Below are positions 45,749-53,811 of a stretch of 64,000 bases of DNA, piece after piece; position 1 is the stretch's first letter; every line of letters begins with the position of its first letter. Source of the DNA: Colwellia sp. TT2012 (GTDB lineage: Bacteria; Pseudomonadota; Gammaproteobacteria; Enterobacterales; Alteromonadaceae); assembly GCF_001440345.1 (NCBI RefSeq), contig NZ_LJYX01000006.1, positions 806,001-870,000 on the forward strand, read 5' to 3'. The notes under the pieces were generated by a model. It worked only from the letters and a program-made list of their open reading frames with translations, was not told the origin of the DNA and ran no database searches. Made by a program: the position numbers and the translations under genes.

Positions 45749-47281
45749 ATGACAATAACAGGACAAAATTTAATTGCTGGCGAATGGTCAGGTAAGACTG
45801 AAGGTGGCTTTAAAGCTTTTAATGCCCAAACACATAAGGCAATTGATATTGAATTTGCTGATGCGACTGAGCTTGAAGTAAATACTGCCATCAACCGTGC
45901 AAATGAAGCTTTCACTTCTTATAGCCAGTTAAGTGCAACAAAACGCGCTACTTTCTTACGTGCTATTGGTGCGGAGATTCTTGCCTTAGGTGACGAGCTA
46001 GTTGAAACCGCTTGTGCTGAAACAGGTCTTCCGGCAATGCGCATTCAAGGCGAACGCGGCAGAACTATTGGTCAACTTGGACTTTTTGCTGATCTATTGG
46101 AAGCCGGAGAGTATCAAGGCGTTATTGAACAGGCTAACAACGATCGTCAGCCGTTACCAAAACCTGATACTCGTTTAGGTTATTTACCTTTAGGTGTTGT
46201 TGGTGTTTTTGCGGCAAGTAATTTCCCGCTTGCCTTTTCTACAGCCGGTGGTGATACCGCCTCTGCGTTAGCTGCAGGTTGTCCTGTGGTAATGAAAGCA
46301 CACGCGGCACATCCTGCCACTGCTGAATTAGTTGCCAGAGCAATACTCAAAGCGATTGAAAGCTGTGACTTAGATCGCGGTGTTTTTTCCCTTATCCAAG
46401 GTAAAAACTATGCCATCAGTACGCAAATTGTTACTCATCCATTAGTTAAAGCCGTTGGTTTTACTGGCTCTGAACGTGTTGGTATGATTTTACAAGCGCA
46501 AATTCATCAACGCCCTGAGCCTATTCCTTTTTATGGTGAGCTAGGTAGCATTAATCCACAATTTATTATGCCGAATAAAGTTGCCCAAGACGGCGCTGAA
46601 ATAGCACAAGGCTTAGTTGCTTCATTAATGATGGGCCAAGGCCAGTTTTGTACCAGCCCTGGCGTTTGGGTTGTAGTGGGCAGTGAAGACAGTAAAAGTT
46701 ACCAAACCTTTATCACTTCAGCTAGCGAAGCGTTAGCGCAGCAAGCAGCGGGTGTTATGTTAACGCCAGCAATGTGTGCTAGCTACAATTCTGCTGTAGC
46801 AGAACGCAAAATACTTAGCGGTGTTAGCTTATTATCAACAGGTCAAGCTGGCAATGAGCAAGAATGTTCAGCGTCTTTATTTGCTACAGACCTAGCTACC
46901 TTTGCTAAAACACCATTACTACAAGAAGAAGTATTTGGTTTTAGCGCCTTAGTTGTCCGTTGTGCAGACATGGCTGAAATGATGCAGTTGGTTAGCCTTC
47001 TTAAAGGTAACTTAACCGCAAGTATTCATGGCTTAGACAGTGATTTAGCTACCTCGAAAGAGCTAAGTCTTAGCCTTGCCCATAAAGTGGGCCGCTTGAT
47101 TTACAATCAAATGCCTACTGGTGTTGAAGTATGTGCCTCAATGAACCACGGTGGACCATTCCCAGCATCAACCAATATCAGAACAACATCAGTGGGCAGT
47201 GAAGCCATTAGCCGCTTTAGACGTCCTATCTGTTATCAAAATATGCCAGCAGAGTTGTTACCGACCTTGTTGAAAGATTAG
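45749..47281 (+). CDS. 2-oxoglutarate semialdehyde dehydrogenase (ALDH family)
   Basis: 510 residues from the ATG at 45749, preceded by AAGTGAG; a GTG at 45737 would add four residues. The Rossmann region has GVFAASNFPLAFSTAGGDTASALAAG. Catalytic Glu lies in ELGSINPQF and Cys in GQGQFCTSPG, both intact. The pattern (FPLAFS, RPEPIPFYGELGSINP) is that of NADP-dependent 2-oxoglutarate semialdehyde dehydrogenases, about 520 residues. It would form 2-oxoglutarate as the last step of 4-hydroxyproline breakdown. It lies 139 bases after the epimerase and ends at a strong terminator. Confidence 0.9.
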   Translation: MTITGQNLIAGEWSGKTEGGFKAFNAQTHKAIDIEFADATELEVNTAINRANEAFTSYSQLSATKRATFLRAIGAEILALGDELVETACAETGLPAMRIQGERGRTIGQLGLFADLLEAGEYQGVIEQANNDRQPLPKPDTRLGYLPLGVVGVFAASNFPLAFSTAGGDTASALAAGCPVVMKAHAAHPATAELVARAILKAIESCDLDRGVFSLIQGKNYAISTQIVTHPLVKAVGFTGSERVGMILQAQIHQRPEPIPFYGELGSINPQFIMPNKVAQDGAEIAQGLVASLMMGQGQFCTSPGVWVVVGSEDSKSYQTFITSASEALAQQAAGVMLTPAMCASYNSAVAERKILSGVSLLSTGQAGNEQECSASLFATDLATFAKTPLLQEEVFGFSALVVRCADMAEMMQLVSLLKGNLTASIHGLDSDLATSKELSLSLAHKVGRLIYNQMPTGVEVCASMNHGGPFPASTNIRTTSVGSEAISRFRRPICYQNMPAELLPTLLKD

Positions 47282-47285
47282 TTTT

Positions 47286-47322
47286 AAGACCAAGTACACT
47301 TAGTGTGCTTGGTCTTTTTTTT
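47286..47322 (+). terminator. Strong rho-independent terminator after the ALDH gene
   Basis: 14-base stem AAGACCAAGTACAC (47286-47299) / GTGTGCTTGGTCTT (47303-47316) with one mismatch, followed by TTTTTT. Confidence 0.9.
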
Positions 47323-47458
47323 AGCTTTAACTTTATTCTTTCAATATTACTTTCAACATTAATTCTGTTGATTTATGCAATGTGCAGCGTTACGAAAATC
47401 ACCAGAATTAATGTTATTAACGAGCAATAATTAATAATAAAAATCTTCAATAATCAAA

Positions 47459-49276
47459 ATGGTGGATAAGATAGTGAGCCAGACCCAACGAAGTCCTTTT
47501 CAGCAAGCTTTTTACGTTGCCAATACCATGGAAATATTCGAGCGACTTGCTTGGTATGGTATGTATACTTTGCTCGCCAGTTATATCATGACCCCCACCA
47601 CTCAAGGTGGCTTAGGTTTAGGTAATACTGAGCGTGGCTTGATTATGGGTGTGGTGCCTTTCTTTCTTTACCTTTTTCCTGTGGTTTCTGGTGCATTAGC
47701 CGACCGATTTGGTTATCGGAAAATGTTTTTACTGTCATTCACCCTGATGGCACCGGGTTATTACTTTTTAGGTTACGCCAAAGATTTGGCCAGTTTTATG
47801 AGCATATTTATGCTGATAGCACTAGGTGCAGGTATTTTCAAACCTGTAGTAACTGCAACTATTAGCCGCACCACCGATGATACTAACCGAGGTTTGGGTT
47901 TTGGTATTTTCTATATGATGGTCAATGTTGGTGGCTTTTTAGGTCCGCTATTGGCGCCCATTATTCAAAAGAATTATGGTTGGCAAGCGGTGTTTGTTTT
48001 TGCCTGTATTTGGATATCAGTGAACTTTATCCCGGCATTATTTTTCTATAAAGAGCCTGAGCGTCATGGTAAAAATAAACCCTTAAAGCAAGTTTTTCAT
48101 GAAATGCAGCTGGTACTTGGCAATATGCGTCTCGCCTTATTAGTAGTGCCCTTATTGATCATACTCGTGGCCTTCTATGCAGGTTATATAGACGCCGTAT
48201 TTACCTTAATTGCCACGGTATTATTAATTGTTGGTGCCATTATTTGGGATGTTGCGGTGGCTAAGTTGGTCACTAAACCAAGCCAGCAAGGTGCACTCGC
48301 ATGGTATTTACAAAAAATGAGTATAGGCAATAAACCGTTTATGGCGTACTTATTAATACTGTCGGGATTTTGGACAGTATATTTTCAAATCTTTATAACC
48401 TTACCTGTTTATATTCGTGACTTTGTTGATACTTCAGATTTGGTTTCATTACTGCATACCGTTAGCCCTTGGGTACATGATGTTTTAACTTCAGTGAATA
48501 TTGATACCTTAAGTAGTGAAATTATGCGTTTGGCTGGCAAGTTTAATGATATTGATGCCTTGCAAGCTCAAGCTGCGCTAAAAGAGATCACTAGCACAAT
48601 GGCTGCGCTAGATGTTCGTATTCCTGAGCAAGAAATTCTTAATAGCTTTGGACAAATTGCGTTGTCAATCAATGCCAACGACATCACAAGTGCTCAGGGG
48701 TTGAGTCAAACAGTTGCTGAGCAATGGTCAGACAAATATCGTCAAGTTAATCCTGCGACTATCTTAAGTTTAGATTTTCTGATGATTATTATTTTTCAAA
48801 TTTTAATCAGTCGTTTTATTGATAAATTTAGCCCGCTACCAGCCCTTATTGTTGGTACTGCTATTTTATCCTTGTCTATGTTAATGCAAGGTTTTGCCCA
48901 TGGCATTATCTTTGGTGGTTTGTTGGTAAGCTGTTCTGTTATTGTTTTTGCCGTTGGCGAAATGACAGCGACACCTAAGAGCCAAGAGTATGTTGCCTCT
49001 TTTGCCCCTAAAGACAAAGCGGCCATGTTTATGGGCTATTACTTTGTTTCTATGGCTTTAGGTAGCTTATTTGCTGGTTTGCTCTCTGGTTGGTTATATA
49101 GCTACTTCGCCGTAGAATTAAATAAACCGGAACTGATGTGGGCCATAATTGCCTGCTTAGGTTTTGTTACCTGCTTGGCTTTTTATCTCTTTAATAAGCA
49201 CTTTGTTAGCGATATCAAGCAGCAACAGTTAGCACAAAAAGAGCCGTCAGCAGAGCCATCAGCAACAGTAGCTTAA
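47459..49276 (+). CDS. POT/PTR2-type proton-coupled peptide transporter (MFS)
   Basis: 605 residues with about 12-14 membrane helices. TM1 holds the POT hallmark ExxER as MEIFERLAWYGMY (about residues 24-36), which couples protons to peptide uptake. The MFS loop motif GALADRFGYRKM is intact (about 79-90). A hydrophilic insert of about 95 residues (about 330-425, VHDVLTSVNID... ) interrupts the C-terminal half and is unusual. Located in the hydroxyproline island, it likely imports small Pro/Hyp-containing peptides or hydroxyproline; substrate by inference. It begins at the ATG at 47459; a GTG at 47462 is adjacent. Confidence 0.82.
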   Translation: MVDKIVSQTQRSPFQQAFYVANTMEIFERLAWYGMYTLLASYIMTPTTQGGLGLGNTERGLIMGVVPFFLYLFPVVSGALADRFGYRKMFLLSFTLMAPGYYFLGYAKDLASFMSIFMLIALGAGIFKPVVTATISRTTDDTNRGLGFGIFYMMVNVGGFLGPLLAPIIQKNYGWQAVFVFACIWISVNFIPALFFYKEPERHGKNKPLKQVFHEMQLVLGNMRLALLVVPLLIILVAFYAGYIDAVFTLIATVLLIVGAIIWDVAVAKLVTKPSQQGALAWYLQKMSIGNKPFMAYLLILSGFWTVYFQIFITLPVYIRDFVDTSDLVSLLHTVSPWVHDVLTSVNIDTLSSEIMRLAGKFNDIDALQAQAALKEITSTMAALDVRIPEQEILNSFGQIALSINANDITSAQGLSQTVAEQWSDKYRQVNPATILSLDFLMIIIFQILISRFIDKFSPLPALIVGTAILSLSMLMQGFAHGIIFGGLLVSCSVIVFAVGEMTATPKSQEYVASFAPKDKAAMFMGYYFVSMALGSLFAGLLSGWLYSYFAVELNKPELMWAIIACLGFVTCLAFYLFNKHFVSDIKQQQLAQKEPSAEPSATVA

Positions 49277-49287
49277 GGAATTTGCTA

Positions 49288-49322
49288 TAAGGCGATGTTG
49301 ATTGCTAAAAATCATCATTGCC
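49288..49322 (+). terminator. Imperfect hairpin after the transporter gene
   Basis: AGGCGATGTTGAT and ATCATCATTGCCT form an imperfect stem followed by AATAAAAG; there is no strong T-run. It may reduce read-through into the dehydratase gene or act as an RNA-stabilising element. Confidence 0.35.
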
Positions 49323-49366
49323 TAATAAAAGTAGGGTAGGCAATTAGTGAATGAAAGAGAATTACG

Positions 49367-50446
49367 ATGACAAAGAACATCGCGCAAGCAGCTGAAAAAT
49401 TTGAGCAGTGGCAACCTAAAAGCGAGCAAGAAAGTTTTTTAACCATTAATACCCTTGAGTGTCATACTGGCGGAGAGCCATTACGTATTATCACTAGCGG
49501 CTTTCCTGCGCTTAAGGGTGATACTATCTTGGCAAAAAGAGACTATTGCAAAAAAAACTATGATGAATTGCGCCGAGCTTTAATGTTTGAACCTCGTGGT
49601 CATGCTGATATGTATGGCGCCATTATCACGGATGCCGAGCGAGAAGATAGCCATTTTGGTGCGATTTTCATTCATAACGAAGGTTATAGCACCATGTGTG
49701 GCCATGCGGTTATAGCCTTAGCAAAAACCGCGGTAGAGTCAGGAGTGGTTGCCAGAACAGGTGATGTTACTAAGGTAGTTATCGATGTACCTTGTGGTCA
49801 AATCCATGCGTTAGCCTACAGTGAAAATGACGTAGTGACAAAAGTAAGTTTTCAATGTGTACCTTCATTTGTTTATGCCAAAGATCAACAAATTCAAGTT
49901 GAAGGCATAGGCAATGTTCAGTTTGATATTGCCTACGGTGGCGCTTTTTATGCTTATGTACAGGCATCCCCCCTAGGTTTATCGCTTGTCCCTGAGCAGC
50001 AAGAAAAGCTCATTGATTATGGCCAGAGAATTAAACAAGCCATTATTGAATCGTCAGCGCCAGAGTTAGCCATTAATCATCCAACAACCGCTGAGCTGAG
50101 CTTTTTATATGGCGTTATTTTTATTGATGACTCACCGAATGCTGGGGTGCATTCACGCAATGTTTGTATCTTTGCTGATGGTGAATTAGACCGAAGCCCT
50201 ACAGGTAGCGGTGTTAGTGGTCGCATCGCCTTACATCATGCTAATCAGCAAGTCGCGGTAAATGAAGCCATAACCATTGAAAGTATTTTAGCCAGCTCAT
50301 TTAGTGTCCGTGTTATTGAGACGCTCACCTTTGCTGGTTTTACTGCGGTGATTCCTGAGGTAACCGGTGACGCCTATATTTGTGGTAAAGCGCAGTGGCT
50401 TATTAATGCACAAGATCCATTGAAATATGGTTTTTTATTAAGATAA
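49367..50446 (+). CDS. trans-3-hydroxy-L-proline dehydratase (proline racemase family)
   Basis: 359 residues. The first catalytic Cys is present in TMCGHAVIAL (about residue 111), but the second is replaced by Thr: RSPTGSGVSGR (about residue 270). In this superfamily a Cys/Thr pair marks trans-3-hydroxy-L-proline dehydratase, which removes water to give pyrroline-2-carboxylate, instead of epimerisation. N-terminal NTLECHTGGEPLRII fits. The pyrroline-2-carboxylate reductase-like gene two genes downstream completes the route to L-proline. The contrast with the Cys/Cys paralogue at 44596 is direct sequence evidence for two different reactions. Confidence 0.9.
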   Translation: MTKNIAQAAEKFEQWQPKSEQESFLTINTLECHTGGEPLRIITSGFPALKGDTILAKRDYCKKNYDELRRALMFEPRGHADMYGAIITDAEREDSHFGAIFIHNEGYSTMCGHAVIALAKTAVESGVVARTGDVTKVVIDVPCGQIHALAYSENDVVTKVSFQCVPSFVYAKDQQIQVEGIGNVQFDIAYGGAFYAYVQASPLGLSLVPEQQEKLIDYGQRIKQAIIESSAPELAINHPTTAELSFLYGVIFIDDSPNAGVHSRNVCIFADGELDRSPTGSGVSGRIALHHANQQVAVNEAITIESILASSFSVRVIETLTFAGFTAVIPEVTGDAYICGKAQWLINAQDPLKYGFLLR

Positions 50447-50502
50447 GCGATAGTTTAAAAATAGAGTAAATAAAAAGTACAGTCTAAATTTTGAGGATTA
50501 TT

Positions 50503-51597
50503 ATGAACTTAACTACATCACTAGGTAAATTACGAGATAAAGTACTGAACAAACCTTACAGTGCCATGCTGATCTTTAGTGATATTAATATCAGCTACCT
50601 TTCTACCTTTACCGGCCATGCGGCAACCATTTTATTAACCAGTAAAGGTAACTATTTACTGACTGACTACCGTTATTTTGAGCAAGCTAAAGTAGAAGCA
50701 AGCGACTTTAAGGTCATTTGCCGCGATAGAGCCAATCAAAGCTTAGCGTCATTAATTGAAGATCTGCTCTTCCAAGATGATTGTCAGAGCCTCTCATTTG
50801 AAAGTGACCATATTAGTGTGATGCAATGGCAACAAATTCATCAGCAGGTCAATCAATTAACTCAACTAGGCCAAATATCGCCCGTAAGTGGCGCGGTTGA
50901 AGAACTACGATTTATCAAATCGAACAGTGAAATAGCGTTAATGCAGCAAGCGGCTAAAATAGCCGATACGGCACTAGCAACCATGCTTAACTCGGTTAAA
51001 GTTGGCGTTACCGAGCGTGAATTGGCCATTGAACTTGATCATCAAATGGCGTTACTTGGCTCAGAGCAAGTGTCTTTTGCCACCATTTTATTATTTGGTG
51101 AGCGCAGTGCTTTGCCCCATGGTGTACCAGGAGATAGACAATTAAAACTTGGTGATATTATATTAATTGATTTTGGTGCTGTGGTGAACGGCTATCGCTC
51201 TGATATGACGCGTACTTTTATTTTTGGTCAGGCGAGCGCAGAACAAAAACATGTCTATCAACTAGTACAGTCAGCACAACAAGCGGCAATTGATGAAGTA
51301 GTTGAAGGTGTCTTAGGCAGTCATCTCTATCAGCAATCGGCCAATATATTACTTAACAGTGAATATAAAGAATACGTCGGTGAGGGATTAGGCCATGGCG
51401 TAGGTTTAGTTTTACATGAGCAACCTTTTATCGGCCCTGATTGTCATATTGCCATTGAAAAGGGTTGTGTTATTACCATAGAGCCAGGTATTTATATTCC
51501 TGGTTGGGGTGGTGTGCGTATTGAAGATGATGTGGTATTAACTGACGATGGTTTAAAAATCCTCACCAAGTCACCTAGAGGCCTGATTGAGCTATAG
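50503..51597 (+). CDS. Xaa-Pro peptidase, M24 family
   Basis: 364 residues from the ATG at 50503; TGAGGA just upstream is a good ribosome binding site and a TTG at 50491 is not needed. An N-terminal creatinase-like domain (about 1-130) precedes the pita-bread catalytic domain. Metal ligands are visible: Asp in IDFGAVVNGYRSDMTRTF (two Asp), His in GLGHGVGL, Glu in TIEPGIY and Glu in VRIEDDV. It releases N-terminal residues before Pro or dipeptides with Pro, in line with processing of imported imino-peptides. It lies 56 bases after the dehydratase. Confidence 0.9.
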   Translation: MNLTTSLGKLRDKVLNKPYSAMLIFSDINISYLSTFTGHAATILLTSKGNYLLTDYRYFEQAKVEASDFKVICRDRANQSLASLIEDLLFQDDCQSLSFESDHISVMQWQQIHQQVNQLTQLGQISPVSGAVEELRFIKSNSEIALMQQAAKIADTALATMLNSVKVGVTERELAIELDHQMALLGSEQVSFATILLFGERSALPHGVPGDRQLKLGDIILIDFGAVVNGYRSDMTRTFIFGQASAEQKHVYQLVQSAQQAAIDEVVEGVLGSHLYQQSANILLNSEYKEYVGEGLGHGVGLVLHEQPFIGPDCHIAIEKGCVITIEPGIYIPGWGGVRIEDDVVLTDDGLKILTKSPRGLIEL

Positions 51598-51724
51598 CCA
51601 ATTTGTAGGCTAAGAGGGTAGTTTTAAGCTACTCCTAAATATTTACCTTAACGGTAGTTCAATGACTGCCGCTAAACACAAGCCAATACAGTATTTAAAG
51701 CATTAATCCGAAAACGAGATCACC

Positions 51725-52675
51725 ATGAAAATTATTAGCGCCGAACAAGTTCACCAAAATCTAAACTTTAACGAGTTAATTCCCTTACTAAAACATAGTT
51801 TTAGTCGTCCATTTAGCATGCCACAACGTCAGGTTCATGCACTTGCACCAGAGCAAAGTGATAACCATGATGCTTTTGCCTTATTGCCTTCATGGAATGA
51901 AAAAGTGATAGGTAATAAGACCTTTACCTATTTTCCTGACAATGCCGTCAAGCATGACTTACCCGGTTTATTTTCTAAAATTATGTTGTTTAAACGCCAA
52001 ACCGGTGAGCCGCTGGCGTTAGTCGATGGCACCAGTGTTACTTATTGGCGAACCGCGGCAATTTCTGCCTTAGCCAGCCAGTTACTTTCTCGAGAAAATA
52101 GTCAACATCTGATGTTATTTGGTACCGGAAACTTAGCGACTTACTTAGTAAAAGCGCATTTGACTGTGCGAGATATTAAGCAAGTAACTCTTTGGGGACG
52201 TAATAGCACGAAAGTAGCTGACTTGATTGGCGAATTTAGCGCGCTTTATCCTGGCGTTACTTTTACCGCCAGTGTTGATGTTGATATGGAAGTAGCGAGT
52301 GCTGATATCATTTGCTGCGCCACAGGTGCTAAAAAACCACTATTTGATGGCAAGCTAGTTAGTGCAGGCACACATATCGATTGTTTGGGTAATCACATGA
52401 AAGATGCTCGTGAGTGCGATACAGCAACAGTAACGCGCGCGAGAGTCTTTGTTGATAGCTTAACCAATACCTTAAATGAAGCCGGTGAATTACTGATGCC
52501 TATAGCGGAAGGTGCTTTTAATAAAGAAGACATTGTTGGCGAGTTGGCTGATATGTGTAAAGATCCGAAAATATTACGACAGTCAGAAGATGAAATCACG
52601 CTGTTTAAGTCGGTGGGCACAGCGATAAGTGATTTAGTTGCCGCACATCGCGTGGTAGAAAAGTTAGCTGACTAG
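51725..52675 (+). CDS. Pyrroline-2-carboxylate reductase-like protein (ornithine cyclodeaminase family)
   Basis: 316 residues. The family layout is clear: N-terminal ISAEQVHQNLNF and PQRQVHAL, GLFSKIMLFKRQTGEPLALVDG, TYWRTAAISALAS, then the Rossmann motif FGTGNLATYLVKAH (about 136-149) and ADIICCATG. The cyclodeaminase/mu-crystallin family includes reductases of cyclic imines. In this context the product of the dehydratase, pyrroline-2-carboxylate, is the likely substrate, giving L-proline with NAD(P)H. Some members are true ornithine cyclodeaminases, so context decides. It is the last gene of the island. Confidence 0.85.
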   Translation: MKIISAEQVHQNLNFNELIPLLKHSFSRPFSMPQRQVHALAPEQSDNHDAFALLPSWNEKVIGNKTFTYFPDNAVKHDLPGLFSKIMLFKRQTGEPLALVDGTSVTYWRTAAISALASQLLSRENSQHLMLFGTGNLATYLVKAHLTVRDIKQVTLWGRNSTKVADLIGEFSALYPGVTFTASVDVDMEVASADIICCATGAKKPLFDGKLVSAGTHIDCLGNHMKDARECDTATVTRARVFVDSLTNTLNEAGELLMPIAEGAFNKEDIVGELADMCKDPKILRQSEDEITLFKSVGTAISDLVAAHRVVEKLAD

Positions 52676-52735
52676 TTTATTTAACCATGTATATATTTAG
52701 CTAGTATTTTTCAATGTTAGCCGTACTATGTAATG

Positions 52736-52776
52736 TAAAAAGGCGCTACCTTGATTAGAGGTCGCGCCTTTTTGTT
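52736..52776 (+). terminator. Rho-independent terminator ending the hydroxyproline island
   Basis: AAAAAGGCGC...ACC and GGT..GCGCCTTTTT pair over about 13 bases, with a TTTTT run and G after it. It lies about 60 bases after the reductase stop. Confidence 0.85.
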
Positions 52777-53054
52777 AGCAGATATTTAGGATTTTCTCTT
52801 TTAACTTCTGTGGCTAGACATAAGTCGTGAAATTATCTCAATAATAGGGGGGAGGGCAGTCAACGATTTTGGTCAATGTACTGCTTTATATTAATCGACT
52901 TTTAAGAGATGAAGTGGAGATTTAGTTAGAAGTTGTCCAGACTAGGGGAATTAAGTGACATTATTTCTATTAGATTTTACCAATATTAACGATCACTTTG
53001 TGCGCTTTATAGTCCTTTCAGTCTTAATACCACCATAATTAACGTGTTCAGATC
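52777..53054. other. Spacer before the IS3 remnant, no gene seen
   Basis: About 280 bases with no coding frame I can support. It probably contains decayed upstream parts of the insertion sequence. Confidence 0.3.
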
Positions 53055-53750
53055 ATGTGCCTGCATCATAGAGTGAAAGCTAAGCCAAGAAATCCCCATA
53101 AAAAACCGACGAGCTACACGGCTAAAAAGCGAATGAGGTGTGGCGTTGGGATATCAGCTACATGCCTACAACAGTGATAGGAAAACACTATTACCTGTAT
53201 ATGATTGAAGATATTTATAGCCGTAAAATAGTGGGCTGGGAAGTTCACTATAACGAAACAGGTGAGCAAGCGGCAGCGCTATTAGAGCGTAGTGTATGGA
53301 CAGAGAAATGCTTGAAGAAAGACTTAGTATTGCACTCTGATAATGGAGCGCCGATGAAAAGCTTAACCATGCGAGCTAAAATGGTTGATTTAGGTGTTGT
53401 TACCTCACGCAGTCGCCCCAGGGTGAGTAATGATAACCCGTACTCAGAGTCACTATTCAGAACGGTGAAGTACCATCCACGTTGGCCTTCGGAGGGTTTT
53501 AAATCCTTAGATGAAACGCGTAAAAGAATTTGTGTCTTGGTATAACAATGAGCATCGCCATAGCAGGATCAAGTTTGTGACGCCATGCCAGAGACACGAT
53601 GGTCTTGATGTTGGGATACTGGTGAAGCGGAAAGAGTTATATCAGACAAAAAGAAATGAGCATCCTGAACGATGGTCAAAAAGTGAAAAAAACTGGCAGC
53701 CAATAGGCGCTGTGGAGTTAAATCCAGATCAATACAAAGAAGCTGCTTAA
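53055..53750 (+). pseudogene. IS3-family transposase (OrfB), frameshifted and 5'-truncated
   Basis: The integrase-core half of an IS3-type OrfB is spread over three frames. The first reads HHRVKAKPRNPHKKPTSYTA up to about 53130, the second from WRWDISYMPTTVIG to LDETR (to ~53520), and the third KEFVSWYNNEHRHSRIKFVT to the stop at 53750. The DDE triad is visible: Asp in WDISYMP, Asp in LHSDNGAP, Glu in YSESLF. The N-terminal part and OrfA are absent. Downstream, AGGCGACAACTACCTTGAAA (about 53758) resembles an IS end. It is not active. Confidence 0.85.
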
Positions 53751-53811
53751 CAATTTAGGCGACAACTACCTTGAAAAACACCGCTATCCGAAAGTACACA
53801 CACGTTGTAGA

